Below the pieces are notes generated by a model. That model had not been told where the DNA came from. It did not search any database and saw only the letters and a list, made by a program, of their open reading frames with translations. Below are positions 5,670 through 12,636 of a stretch of DNA of 12,661 nt, one piece after another (position 1 is the first letter of the stretch; each line of letters begins with the position of its first letter). Origin of the DNA: Moorella sp. UBA4076 (GTDB lineage: Bacteria > Bacillota > DSM-521 > Neomoorellales > Neomoorellaceae); the NCBI GenBank assembly GCA_002383405.1, contig DFYS01000071.1, positions 1-12,661 on the forward strand. Reading direction: 5' to 3'. The position numbers were made by a program, and so were the translations under genes.

Positions 5670-7155
5670 GAGAATAAAAGAGGCCATAACCGGCGTTGCT
5701 GCCGGTACTGTAATCTATCTGGTTATCAAAGGGGTGGATATTACTCCTGTTTTACTCCTGGCCGGGATGGGGGTGCTGGCCTACTGGCTGGTTGAAAAAA
5801 AGGGGCTTATCCCTTCAACCCTGGGTGGTAAGGGCTACCTGCCGCCGGTCAATGTTTCTTTTGCTGATATCGGCGGCCAGGATATAGCCATTCGCGAATT
5901 GAAGGAAGCGCTGGATTTTCTTCTCCGCAGCGCCCAGGCGGAAGCCATGGGGATCCGCCCCCTGAAAGGGATCCTTTTAAGCGGCCCGCCGGGAACGGGG
6001 AAGACGTTGATGGCCAAAGCGGCGGCTACTTTTACCGAAGCTATTTTCCTCGAAGCCAGCGGCAGCGAGTTTATCGAGATGTATGCCGGTGTCGGGGCCC
6101 AGCGGGTACGGGGTATCTTTAACCGCGCCCGCGATCTGGCGCGCCGCCGGCAAAAGAAACGGGCGGTCATTTTTATCGACGAGCTGGAAGTCCTGGGAGG
6201 CAAGCGGGGCAGCCATGCCTCCCATCTGGAGTATGACCAGACCTTAAATCAGCTTCTGGTAGAGATGGATGGTTTAAAAAGCAGCCACGATGTTCAGATT
6301 CTGCTTATTGGCGCTACCAACCGGCCTGACTTGCTCGATCCGGCACTTTTACGTCCGGGCCGTTTTGACCGTCAGGTGCGGGTGGACCTGCCTGACAGAG
6401 AAGGACGGCTGGCTATCCTGAAACTGCATACGGCCAACAAACCCCTGGCGCCGGCAACAGACCTGGAAACCCTTGCCCGCGAAACCTTTGGTTTTTCCGG
6501 CGCCCACCTGGAAAGTGTGGCCAACGAAGCCGCCATCCTGGCGCTGCGGGAAAAAGCAGCGTATATTACCCGCGCCCACTTGATGGAAGCCGTCGACAAG
6601 GTTATGCTGGGGGAAAAATTGGGCCGCAAGCCGACACCGGACGAGCTGGACCGGCTGGCCATCCATGAGGCCGGTCACGCCCTTGCCGGCGAGCTATTGC
6701 GGCCGTGTTCTGTTGCTCACGTGACCATCACCTCCCGCGGCCAGGCCCTGGGTTACACCAGGCAAAAACCAGAACACGATATCTACCTTTACACCCGCGA
6801 ATACCTTGAAAGCCAGATCGATATCTGTCTGGCCGGGGCGGTGGCGGAGACCATGCTGCTGGGCAGCCGCAGCACCGGTTCGATGAATGATTTCAAGGAA
6901 GCCATCCGCCTGGCGCGGGTGATTATTACCTCCGGGCTATCAGACCTGGGGGTCGTAGCCGAGGAAAACCTGACCAAGGAACAGATGCACGCAGCGTCAA
7001 CTGATATTATCGGCCGCCAGGAAGCCAGGGTGGCCGCCCTGCTTCAGCCTCACCGGCGGGTTTTAAAGGAGCTGGCCGGGCTGCTGGTCGAGAAAGAAAC
7101 GGTCACCGGTGCGGAGCTGCGTTCCCTGCTAGCGGGACAGGCGCGGGCGTCTTGA
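5662..7155 (+). CDS. FtsH-like membrane AAA+ zinc protease lacking the external domain
   Basis: A membrane-bound ATP-dependent metalloprotease of the FtsH type, expected to unfold and degrade proteins from the cytoplasmic side. The chosen start is GTG at 5662, behind GGGGGGAGGAG. A longer open frame from 5410 only runs out of frame over the upstream gene. The 497 residues hold two close membrane helices (about 8-22 and 28-44), Walker A GPPGTGKT (108-115), Walker B IDELE (D173, E174), a second-region RPGRFDRQ motif, and the zinc site HEAGH (335-339) with the likely third ligand D410 in MNDFKEA. Classical FtsH has some 70-100 residues between its two helices; here there are only about five. The pore motif is MYAGVG instead of the usual MFVGVG. 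These differences mark it as a divergent paralogue, so ftsH itself is not assigned. All catalytic residues are present. Confidence 0.9.
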   Translation: MFKRIKEAITGVAAGTVIYLVIKGVDITPVLLLAGMGVLAYWLVEKKGLIPSTLGGKGYLPPVNVSFADIGGQDIAIRELKEALDFLLRSAQAEAMGIRPLKGILLSGPPGTGKTLMAKAAATFTEAIFLEASGSEFIEMYAGVGAQRVRGIFNRARDLARRRQKKRAVIFIDELEVLGGKRGSHASHLEYDQTLNQLLVEMDGLKSSHDVQILLIGATNRPDLLDPALLRPGRFDRQVRVDLPDREGRLAILKLHTANKPLAPATDLETLARETFGFSGAHLESVANEAAILALREKAAYITRAHLMEAVDKVMLGEKLGRKPTPDELDRLAIHEAGHALAGELLRPCSVAHVTITSRGQALGYTRQKPEHDIYLYTREYLESQIDICLAGAVAETMLLGSRSTGSMNDFKEAIRLARVIITSGLSDLGVVAEENLTKEQMHAASTDIIGRQEARVAALLQPHRRVLKELAGLLVEKETVTGAELRSLLAGQARAS

Positions 7156-7229
7156 AAATTTTGGTCATCACCAGGCAGGATTATGGGACATGGAAGGCGA
7201 ATAGATCTTTTAAAACAGGTGATCGCTAG

Positions 7230-7817
7230 ATGCGTCTTTTTATAGCTATCAATTTCGCCCCGGCGCTCAAGAATACCCTGGCCGGGCTGGTTGCAGAACT
7301 GCGGCAGTTACCGGCAGCCGTTAAATGGGTACCCCCGGCGAATATCCATTTAACCCTTAAATTTCTGGGGGAAGTGGACGCGGCCAGGGCAGGGGAGATA
7401 GGGGTGGCCCTGCAACACGCTGCTGCTGGAATCGACCCCTGGTGGCTGGAGGTCAGGGGGGCCGGGGTTTTCCCCGGCTGGCGCAACCCCAGGGTTATCT
7501 GGGCCGGGGTGGAAGCAGCGGCGCCTTTATATAACCTGCAGCGGCGACTGAGCGAAGAGCTGCGGTCGCTGGGGTTCGCCGCCGACTCCTTTACTCCTCA
7601 TGTAACCCTGGGCCGCTTGCGGCCCGGGGGGGTTGCCGGCGCGCTTAAACCCCGGCTGGAAGGCCTGGCCGGTGTATCCTGGGGCCGGGAAAGGGTGACC
7701 GCGGTGGACCTTATGGAGAGCCGCTTAACCCCGGGTGGTGCCGTATACCGGCCGGTTCTGACAGTGAGCTTGCCCACCTCTCATATCTCAGATCCAAAGG
7801 AGGAGAAGTATACATAA
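7230..7817 (+). CDS. thpR: RNA 2',3'-cyclic phosphodiesterase ThpR (2H family)
   Basis: A small soluble enzyme of the 2H phosphoesterase superfamily, formerly called 2'-5' RNA ligase, that hydrolyses 2',3'-cyclic phosphate ends of RNA. Both signature motifs are present: HLTL with H40 and T42, and HVTL with H124 and T126. The length of 195 residues is normal. The ATG follows AGGTGAT. A 74-base gap separates it from the FtsH-like gene, and the stop overlaps the recA start by one base (TAATG). thpR next to recA is a familiar arrangement in Firmicutes. Its substrate in the cell is not well settled. Confidence 0.92.
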   Translation: MRLFIAINFAPALKNTLAGLVAELRQLPAAVKWVPPANIHLTLKFLGEVDAARAGEIGVALQHAAAGIDPWWLEVRGAGVFPGWRNPRVIWAGVEAAAPLYNLQRRLSEELRSLGFAADSFTPHVTLGRLRPGGVAGALKPRLEGLAGVSWGRERVTAVDLMESRLTPGGAVYRPVLTVSLPTSHISDPKEEKYT

Positions 7818-8854
7818 TGGTTTTATCGGACAGGCAACGCGCTCTGGATAATGCGCTGCTCCAGATCGAGAGGCATTTCGGCAAGGGTTCGATAATGAAA
7901 CTGGGGGAACAGGGAGCGCGGCTCAATGTGGATGTCATCTCCAGCGGCGCCCTGCCCCTGGACCTGGCCCTGGGGGTGGGGGGCTTGCCCCGCGGCCGGG
8001 TGGTGGAAATCTTCGGCCCGGAATCCTCCGGCAAAACGACGGTGGCCCTGCACGTCATCGCCGAGGCGCAGCGCAACGGCGGTACGGCAGCTTTTATCGA
8101 TGCCGAACACGCCCTGGACCCGACGTATGCCCGCAACCTGGGGGTTGATATTGACAACCTGCTGGTTTCCCAGCCGGATACCGGCGAACAGGCGCTGGAA
8201 ATCGCTGAAGCGCTGGTACGTAGCGGCGCCATCGATGTTATTGTAATAGATTCGGTTGCCGCCCTGGTACCCAGGGCCGAGCTGGAAGGGGAGATGGGCG
8301 ACGCCCATGTCGGCCTGCAGGCGCGGCTGATGTCCCAGGCGCTGCGCAAACTGGCCGGTGTTATCTCTAAATCGCGGACGATCGCTATTTTTATCAACCA
8401 GCTGCGGGAAAAGGTGGGGGTACTTTTCGGTAGCCCGGAAACAACACCGGGCGGGCGGGCACTGAAGTTTTACGCCTCCGTGCGCCTGGACGTGCGGCGC
8501 ATCGAGCAGCTGAAGCAAGGAACAGAGATTATCGGCAACCGCACGCGGGTCAAGGTGGTAAAAAACAAGGTGGCGCCCCCTTTTCGCCAGGCGGAGTTTG
8601 ATATTATTTATGGCCGCGGTATTGACCGCGAAGGCTGTCTCCTGGATACGGGAGTAGAGCTGGATATCGTCACCAAGAGCGGTGCCTGGTATTCCCTGGG
8701 GGAAGACCGCCTGGGACAGGGACGCGAAGCAGCCAAAGAGTTTTTACGCGAACACCCCGAGATAGCTGCCGGCATCGAGAACCAGCTGCGTATTAAAACC
8801 GGGTTGCTGAAAGACCATGCGGTGGCGGAAAATGAAGGAGCAGCAGGCGAATAA
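7817..8854 (+). CDS. recA: Recombinase RecA
   Basis: The central protein of homologous recombination and of the SOS response: it forms filaments on single-stranded DNA, exchanges strands and triggers LexA self-cleavage. Visible are the Walker A GPESSGKTT (67-75, K73), the Walker B VIVIDSVAAL (D145), the INQLREKVG stretch and the DNA-binding loop-2 region with PETTPGGRALKFY. At 345 residues it is the usual length, with a short acidic tail. The ATG lies behind a strong AAAGGAGGAGAAG and overlaps the thpR stop by one base. I found no LexA-type box directly upstream, so if it is damage-inducible the control would act at an upstream promoter. No intein or frameshift is present. Confidence 0.98.
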   Translation: MVLSDRQRALDNALLQIERHFGKGSIMKLGEQGARLNVDVISSGALPLDLALGVGGLPRGRVVEIFGPESSGKTTVALHVIAEAQRNGGTAAFIDAEHALDPTYARNLGVDIDNLLVSQPDTGEQALEIAEALVRSGAIDVIVIDSVAALVPRAELEGEMGDAHVGLQARLMSQALRKLAGVISKSRTIAIFINQLREKVGVLFGSPETTPGGRALKFYASVRLDVRRIEQLKQGTEIIGNRTRVKVVKNKVAPPFRQAEFDIIYGRGIDREGCLLDTGVELDIVTKSGAWYSLGEDRLGQGREAAKEFLREHPEIAAGIENQLRIKTGLLKDHAVAENEGAAGE

Positions 8855-9332
8855 CCCCCTGCCGCCTGCCGCATGGGACTATGCCCTGAAAATACTGGCC
8901 CGCCGCCAGCACAGCGAAGCGGAAATGCTCCGGAAGCTGGAGCAAAAGGGTTTCCCCGCCGGGGTCGTGACAGCGACCCTGGAGCGGTTAAAGGTATCTG
9001 CCTTGCTGGATGACGACCGGTTTGCCCGCGACTGGGCGGCTTACCGCCTGGCGGTCCATCCCATGGGCCGGCGGCGCCTGCAGCAGGAATTGTGCCGGCA
9101 CGGCGTGCCCGGTTCCCTGGCGGCCAGGGTGGCAGGCACGATACTGACTCCAGCGGGGGAGCTCGATACAGCCAGGGAAATAGCCGCCAGATACCGCCGG
9201 CGCCAGGGTGAGAGCAGGGAGCATTATTACCAGCGCCTGGCGCGTTTTCTCTGGCAGCGCGGCTTTGATACCGACGTTGTGCACCGGGTGACCGCCGAAT
9301 TCGCCCGGCCGGATATTGACAGCGGCGCTTGA
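8832..9332 (+). CDS. recX: RecA regulator RecX
   Basis: A small helical protein that binds RecA filaments and limits their activity. The sequence has the RecX pattern of three-helix repeats and the signature LDDDRFARDWA followed by PMGRRRLQQEL. I chose ATG 8832, which gives 166 residues, because GGTGG lies six bases before it. An in-frame ATG at 8817 would add five residues but has no clear ribosome binding site. The gene overlaps the recA end by 23 bases, consistent with coupled expression. The last codons overlap a promoter facing the next region (TTGACA at 9316). Confidence 0.92.
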   Translation: MKEQQANNPLPPAAWDYALKILARRQHSEAEMLRKLEQKGFPAGVVTATLERLKVSALLDDDRFARDWAAYRLAVHPMGRRRLQQELCRHGVPGSLAARVAGTILTPAGELDTAREIAARYRRRQGESREHYYQRLARFLWQRGFDTDVVHRVTAEFARPDIDSGA

Positions 9333-9344
9333 AAGCTATAAAAT
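9316..9344 (+). promoter_or_regulatory. Sigma-A type promoter at the recX stop
   Basis: TTGACA (9316-9321) is a perfect -35, followed after 17 bases by TAAAAT (9339-9344), a 5-of-6 match to the -10. Transcription would start near G9351. It is the best full promoter in the window and directs transcription into the structured region before rny. Confidence 0.65.
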
Positions 9345-9350
9345 AGGGTT

Positions 9351-9570
9351 GGGAGAAACTAGGTGCAGGATCACCGCCATAACCCTTTATTGATAGATGT
9401 CACTACCAGGTTTGGCCTGGATGGAATATATCATTCTGACCTGAAAATAGGATTAGGAAGGCTGTATTTTTAGGTCCCAACAGGCGCTTATTGTTCCTGG
9501 TTTTGAACCTGATAGGGGTATCTGTGGTTGGTGTGCCTAACTCCAGGCCGGGTTTCAACCCGGCTTTATT
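9351..9570 (+). ncRNA. Candidate structured RNA between recX and rny (small RNA or rny leader)
   Basis: From the predicted start near 9351 to the terminator there is no convincing gene, but much pairing is visible. GGAG (9352-9355) pairs with CTCC (9541-9544), and TAGGTGCA (9360-9367) with TGTGCCTA (9532-9539, two G-U). Further in, AACC (9381-9384) pairs with GGTT (9526-9529), and CAGGTTT (9407-9413) with GAACCTG (9505-9511, one G-U). A 12-bp apical helix (9438-9449 with 9465-9476, one G-U) has a 15-base loop. The result is an about 195-nt rod with paired ends and internal bubbles, followed directly by a terminator. That size and shape resemble 6S RNA, the RNA polymerase regulator, but I cannot confirm 6S consensus bases. 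The alternative is an attenuating leader of rny. Pairings were found by eye, without energy calculation. Confidence 0.45.
9547..9570 (+). terminator. Intrinsic terminator just before the rny ribosome binding site
   Basis: GCCGGGT (9547-9553), a short loop TTCA, then ACCCGGC (9558-9564) form a G+C-rich stem followed by TTTATTTTAT. The T-rich tract ends only some ten bases before the rny ribosome binding site. It therefore ends transcripts from the 9316 promoter or from recX, or is the switch point of a leader controlling rny. Confidence 0.75.
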
Positions 9571-9587
9571 TTATGCAGGGGAGGTGA

Positions 9588-11126
9588 ATGACAATCGAAT
9601 ATATCTTCTATATCCTGTTAGCTTTTCTGGTGGGCGCAGCCGGTGGCTATGCCATCCGCAAGTACCTGGCGGAAGCCCGGATCGCTGCGGCGGAGAAGGC
9701 TGCGGCCGCTATTATTGGAGAAGCCCAAAAAGAAGCGGAAGCCAAAAAGCGGGAGGCGGTGCTGGAGGCCAAGGAAGAGACCCACCGCATCCGTAATGAG
9801 GTCGAGCAGGAAAACAGGGAAAGGCGTAATGAGCTGCAACGTTTTGAACGGCGCCTGATGCAAAAGGAAGAGGCTCTGGACCGCAAGACGGAGGCCGTAG
9901 AACGTAAGGAGGCCACCCTGCACCGGCAGGAGGAGGTGGCGCAGAAGTTAAAGGAAGGATTGGAAGAATTACGGCGGCAGCAGGTGATTGAGCTGGAACG
10001 CATCTCTGGGTTAACTACCGAAGAAGCGAAAGCCATCCTGTTAAAGAATGTTAAGGATGAAGTAAAACATGAAGCCGCCCTGATGGTCAAACAGGTTGAA
10101 ACAGAAGCCAAAGAAGAGGCAGCCAAAAAGGCGCGCGAGATTATTACCCACGCCATCCAGCATTGCGCTGCTGATTATGTGGCTGAAGCCACGGTATCAG
10201 TTGTCAACCTGCCCAGTGATGAGATGAAAGGGCGGATTATCGGCCGTGAGGGCCGCAATATCCGCGCCCTGGAAACCCTGACCGGTGTCGATCTCATCAT
10301 TGATGATACACCCGAAGCCGTAATTCTCTCCAGCTTCGATCCGATTCGCCGGGAGACGGCGCGGATAGCCCTGGAAAAACTTATTGTTGACGGCCGTATT
10401 CATCCGGCGCGGATTGAAGAAATGGTGGAGAAATCGCGGCGGGAACTGGAGCAAAAGATCCGTGAAGAGGGAGAGCAAATTGCCTTCGAGGCCGGTGTGC
10501 ACGGGCTGCATCCGGAGCTGGTGCGCTTGCTGGGTAAATTAAAATACCGTACCAGTTATGGTCAAAATGTCCTTAAACACTCCCTGGAAGTATCCTTCCT
10601 GGCTGGTGCCATGGCGGCCGAGCTGGGAGCCGATGTCAAGCTGGCCAAACGAGCCGGCCTGCTTCACGACATTGGTAAAGCGGTCGACTTTGAAGTTGAA
10701 GGCCCCCATGTCGCCCTGGGAGTGGAGCTGGCGAAAAAATACCGGGAATCTCCGGATGTAATCCATGCTATCGAGGCTCACCATGGCGATGTTGAGCCGC
10801 GCAGCCTGGAAGCTGGTTTGGTGCAGGCTGCTGATGCGATCTCAGCAGCCCGGCCGGGAGCGCGCCGGGAGACCCTGGAGACCTATATCAAACGACTGGA
10901 GAAGCTGGAGGAAATTGCTGATTCCTTCAGCGGCGTGGAAAAATCTTACGCCATCCAGGCCGGCCGCGAGATCCGTATTTTAGTGCGGCCGGATAAGATT
11001 GATGATGCCATGGCCGTACATCTGGCCCGCGACATTGTGAAAAAGATTGAACAGGAAATGGAATACCCGGGGCAGATCAAAGTGATCGTAATTCGCGAAA
11101 CCCGGGCCGTTGATTATGCCAAATAG
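9588..11126 (+). CDS. rny: Ribonuclease Y
   Basis: The membrane-anchored endoribonuclease that starts mRNA decay in many Gram-positive bacteria. A membrane helix lies at about residues 4-22, followed by a long charged coiled coil (about 30-180). The KH RNA-binding domain shows GRIIGREGRN from about 215, and the HD catalytic domain has LLHDIGK with H360-D361 and the downstream HAIEAHHGD. At 512 residues it is the standard length. The ATG follows GGGGAGGTGA with unusually short spacing (GGAGG ends three bases before ATG); no better in-frame start is visible. An intrinsic terminator sits directly upstream, so expression needs read-through or a promoter I could not identify. It is followed by its own terminator. 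Confidence 0.97.
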   Translation: MTIEYIFYILLAFLVGAAGGYAIRKYLAEARIAAAEKAAAAIIGEAQKEAEAKKREAVLEAKEETHRIRNEVEQENRERRNELQRFERRLMQKEEALDRKTEAVERKEATLHRQEEVAQKLKEGLEELRRQQVIELERISGLTTEEAKAILLKNVKDEVKHEAALMVKQVETEAKEEAAKKAREIITHAIQHCAADYVAEATVSVVNLPSDEMKGRIIGREGRNIRALETLTGVDLIIDDTPEAVILSSFDPIRRETARIALEKLIVDGRIHPARIEEMVEKSRRELEQKIREEGEQIAFEAGVHGLHPELVRLLGKLKYRTSYGQNVLKHSLEVSFLAGAMAAELGADVKLAKRAGLLHDIGKAVDFEVEGPHVALGVELAKKYRESPDVIHAIEAHHGDVEPRSLEAGLVQAADAISAARPGARRETLETYIKRLEKLEEIADSFSGVEKSYAIQAGREIRILVRPDKIDDAMAVHLARDIVKKIEQEMEYPGQIKVIVIRETRAVDYAK

Positions 11127-11176
11127 TTTAATGGCAGGGGTGGCAGCAGTTTTACCATCTCTGCCATTAAATTTTA
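11127..11176 (+). terminator. Intrinsic terminator of rny
   Basis: A 17-bp stem (11127-11143 with 11155-11171, two G-U pairs) around an 11-base loop is followed by TTTT. The stem begins with the base after the rny stop codon. Because its base is TTTAA/TTAAA, the reverse strand also has some T after the stem, so it could act weakly in both directions. It separates rny transcription from the 178-aa gene and ymdB. Confidence 0.8.
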
Positions 11177-11199
11177 ATCCCCGCGATAGGACAAGGTAA

Positions 11200-11239
11200 G
11201 CAGGATTTTGCTTGCAGGTGCAGAAGTAGTGTCTTATTA
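11200..11239 (+). repeat. Interspersed repeat, copy C, upstream of the 178-aa gene
   Basis: GCAGGATTTTGCTTGCAGG followed by TGCAGAAGTAGTGTCTTATT has the same layout as copies A and B (AGGATTTT, then a GGTGTAGAAT-like block). It lies between the rny terminator and the next start, again in a 5' leader position. An eye alignment only. Confidence 0.35.
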
Positions 11240-11261
11240 GCAGCGACCATCATACATAAAT

Positions 11262-11798
11262 ATGGGGCAGGTGTTTACCTTGAGCCTGAAGTATAAACAC
11301 GGCGGTGAAGTATCAGACAGTATCGGCCTTCTCATCTCTATTCTGGTCCGTTATCCAGAAGTGGGGACTATCAATTACGAACCCCAGGAACAGGTTTTGC
11401 GTTTTACCTTTATGCTGACTAAACCATTAGAGAGGGAGCCACTGGAGAGGTTTGCTCAAAAATTTCGCAAGTCCCTGGAGACATACAACTACCTGGAGGA
11501 CCGGGAAGCGCAGGTTATTAACCTGAAGTATACCCCTTATGACCGGTTGATGGCCCTGGAAGTGCAGCGGGATGTAACCACCCTTTCCCGCGATGAAATC
11601 AATTTGATTATCGCCCTGGTACGGGATGAATTTAATACCAGCCTGGCAACGGAAAACAACGATCATATGATGGAAGAGGAATTGCTAATCCAGGAAGAAC
11701 TGATTGACCGCATGCTGGAAAGTGTAAGGGGGACGGTGCCGCAGCGGCAGTTGATCGCCTTTCGTGAGGAAGGCCGGGTTATGGTCTTTAATAAATAA
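11262..11798 (+). CDS. Uncharacterised 178-residue protein between rny and ymdB
   Basis: I cannot name a family with a known function. The protein is soluble-looking, with no signal or membrane segment and no cysteine. The N-terminal half has beta and helix pattern (SLKYKHGGEVSDSIGLLIS, then LRFTFML), and the C-terminal half is acidic and helical (MMEEELLIQEELIDRMLESV) before ending in IAFREEGRVMVFNK. No catalytic motif is evident. The ATG at 11262 has no ribosome binding site, and a stop codon at 11238-11240 bars an upstream start. A TTG at 11280 lies behind CAGGTG and could be the real start, giving 172 residues. It precedes ymdB by only 24 bases and is probably co-transcribed with it, hinting at a link with RNA turnover or sporulation; that link is inference. 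Confidence 0.85.
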   Translation: MGQVFTLSLKYKHGGEVSDSIGLLISILVRYPEVGTINYEPQEQVLRFTFMLTKPLEREPLERFAQKFRKSLETYNYLEDREAQVINLKYTPYDRLMALEVQRDVTTLSRDEINLIIALVRDEFNTSLATENNDHMMEEELLIQEELIDRMLESVRGTVPQRQLIAFREEGRVMVFNK

Positions 11799-11822
11799 CA
11801 GCTAATAGACGGAGGAATTCTT

Positions 11823-12608
11823 TTGCGGGTCCTAATGATTGGCGATATCGTAGGGAGGCCCGGCCGGCGGGCGATCCGCGAACTTCTGCCGCCCCTGCTC
11901 CAGGAGTACCGGCCGGATCTGGTAGTGGCCAACGGAGAGAATGCCGCCGGCGGCAATGGGATCACTCCAGATATCGCTGATGAGCTGCTTGCCGGCGGCA
12001 TTGATATCCTGACGATGGGCAACCATGTCTGGGATAAACGGGAAGCCGTCGACCTTCTGGAAGTGAACGAACAGATTGTCCGTCCGGCCAATTACCCGCC
12101 CGGCACGCCTGGCCGGGGGCATACCCTTGTGAAGGTCAATAAAGATCAGCAGGCAGCCGTTATCAATTTAGCCGGGCGGGTATTTCTGCCGCCGCTGGAT
12201 TGTCCTTTGCGCCTGGGGCGGCAGCTGGCGGAAGAAGTAAGCGCTCAGACCCGGGTGATCCTGGTGGATTTTCATGCCGAAGCAACCTCGGAAAAGGCAG
12301 CCCTGGCCTGGTATCTTGACGGCCTGGTGAGTGCTGTCATCGGTACCCATACCCACATCCAGACGGCTGATGCCCGCGTGCTGCCGCGGGGAACGGCCTA
12401 TATCACCGATGTTGGCATGACCGGCCCCCGCGATTCGGTTCTGGGGGTCAAGAGTGAGCTTGCTATTAAAAAATTCCTCACCCAGCTGCCAGTGCGTTTT
12501 GAAGTTGCCGGCGGTGTTATCCAGCTGGAAGCGGTGCTGGTGGACATTGATCCTGTAACCGGCCGGGCTGTCGCTATCGAGCGGCTGCAATACCAGGGTG
12601 CGGCCTGA
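11823..12608 (+). CDS. ymdB: YmdB-family metallophosphoesterase (2',3'-cyclic nucleotide phosphodiesterase type)
   Basis: A two-metal phosphoesterase of the YmdB family. In Bacillus subtilis YmdB acts on 2',3'-cyclic nucleotides and influences biofilm and motility choices. Expected metal ligands are visible: D8 in GDIVG, E39 and N40 in ANGENAAGG, N67 and H68 in GNHVWDK, H151 in DFHAE, and H176 and H178 in THTHIQT. At 261 residues it is the family's usual length. The start is TTG at 11823, seven bases after GGAGG; the next ATG is at codon 5 and would cut into the first beta strand. The close position after rny matches the rny-ymdB pair of Bacillus, except for the inserted 178-aa gene. Confidence 0.93.
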   Translation: MRVLMIGDIVGRPGRRAIRELLPPLLQEYRPDLVVANGENAAGGNGITPDIADELLAGGIDILTMGNHVWDKREAVDLLEVNEQIVRPANYPPGTPGRGHTLVKVNKDQQAAVINLAGRVFLPPLDCPLRLGRQLAEEVSAQTRVILVDFHAEATSEKAALAWYLDGLVSAVIGTHTHIQTADARVLPRGTAYITDVGMTGPRDSVLGVKSELAIKKFLTQLPVRFEVAGGVIQLEAVLVDIDPVTGRAVAIERLQYQGAA

Positions 12609-12636
12609 GAAAATAGAGGCAGGAGGCCCGGCCCTC

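Noticed and set aside
7297..7313. GAACTGCGGCAGTTAC in thpR as a LexA-like site
   Set aside because: It is inside the thpR coding sequence, and the half-sites do not have the GAAC-N4-GTTC spacing.
7823..8518. Minus-strand frames of over 200 codons opposite recA
   Set aside because: They mirror the codon pattern of recA, lack family features, and would require a wholly overlapping gene.
9351..9587. A tRNA or known riboswitch in the recX-rny gap
   Set aside because: No cloverleaf with GTTCRA-type T-loop and CCA end, and no conserved core of a riboswitch class I could recognise by eye.
9491..9796. Open frame of 101 codons across the recX-rny gap into rny
   Set aside because: It runs through the intrinsic terminator and continues out of frame inside rny; its downstream half is a shadow of the rny coding sequence.
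11208..11240. TTGCAG - 17 bases - TATTAG as promoter of the 178-aa gene
   Set aside because: Only three of six and four of six matches to the consensus; too weak to report as a promoter.
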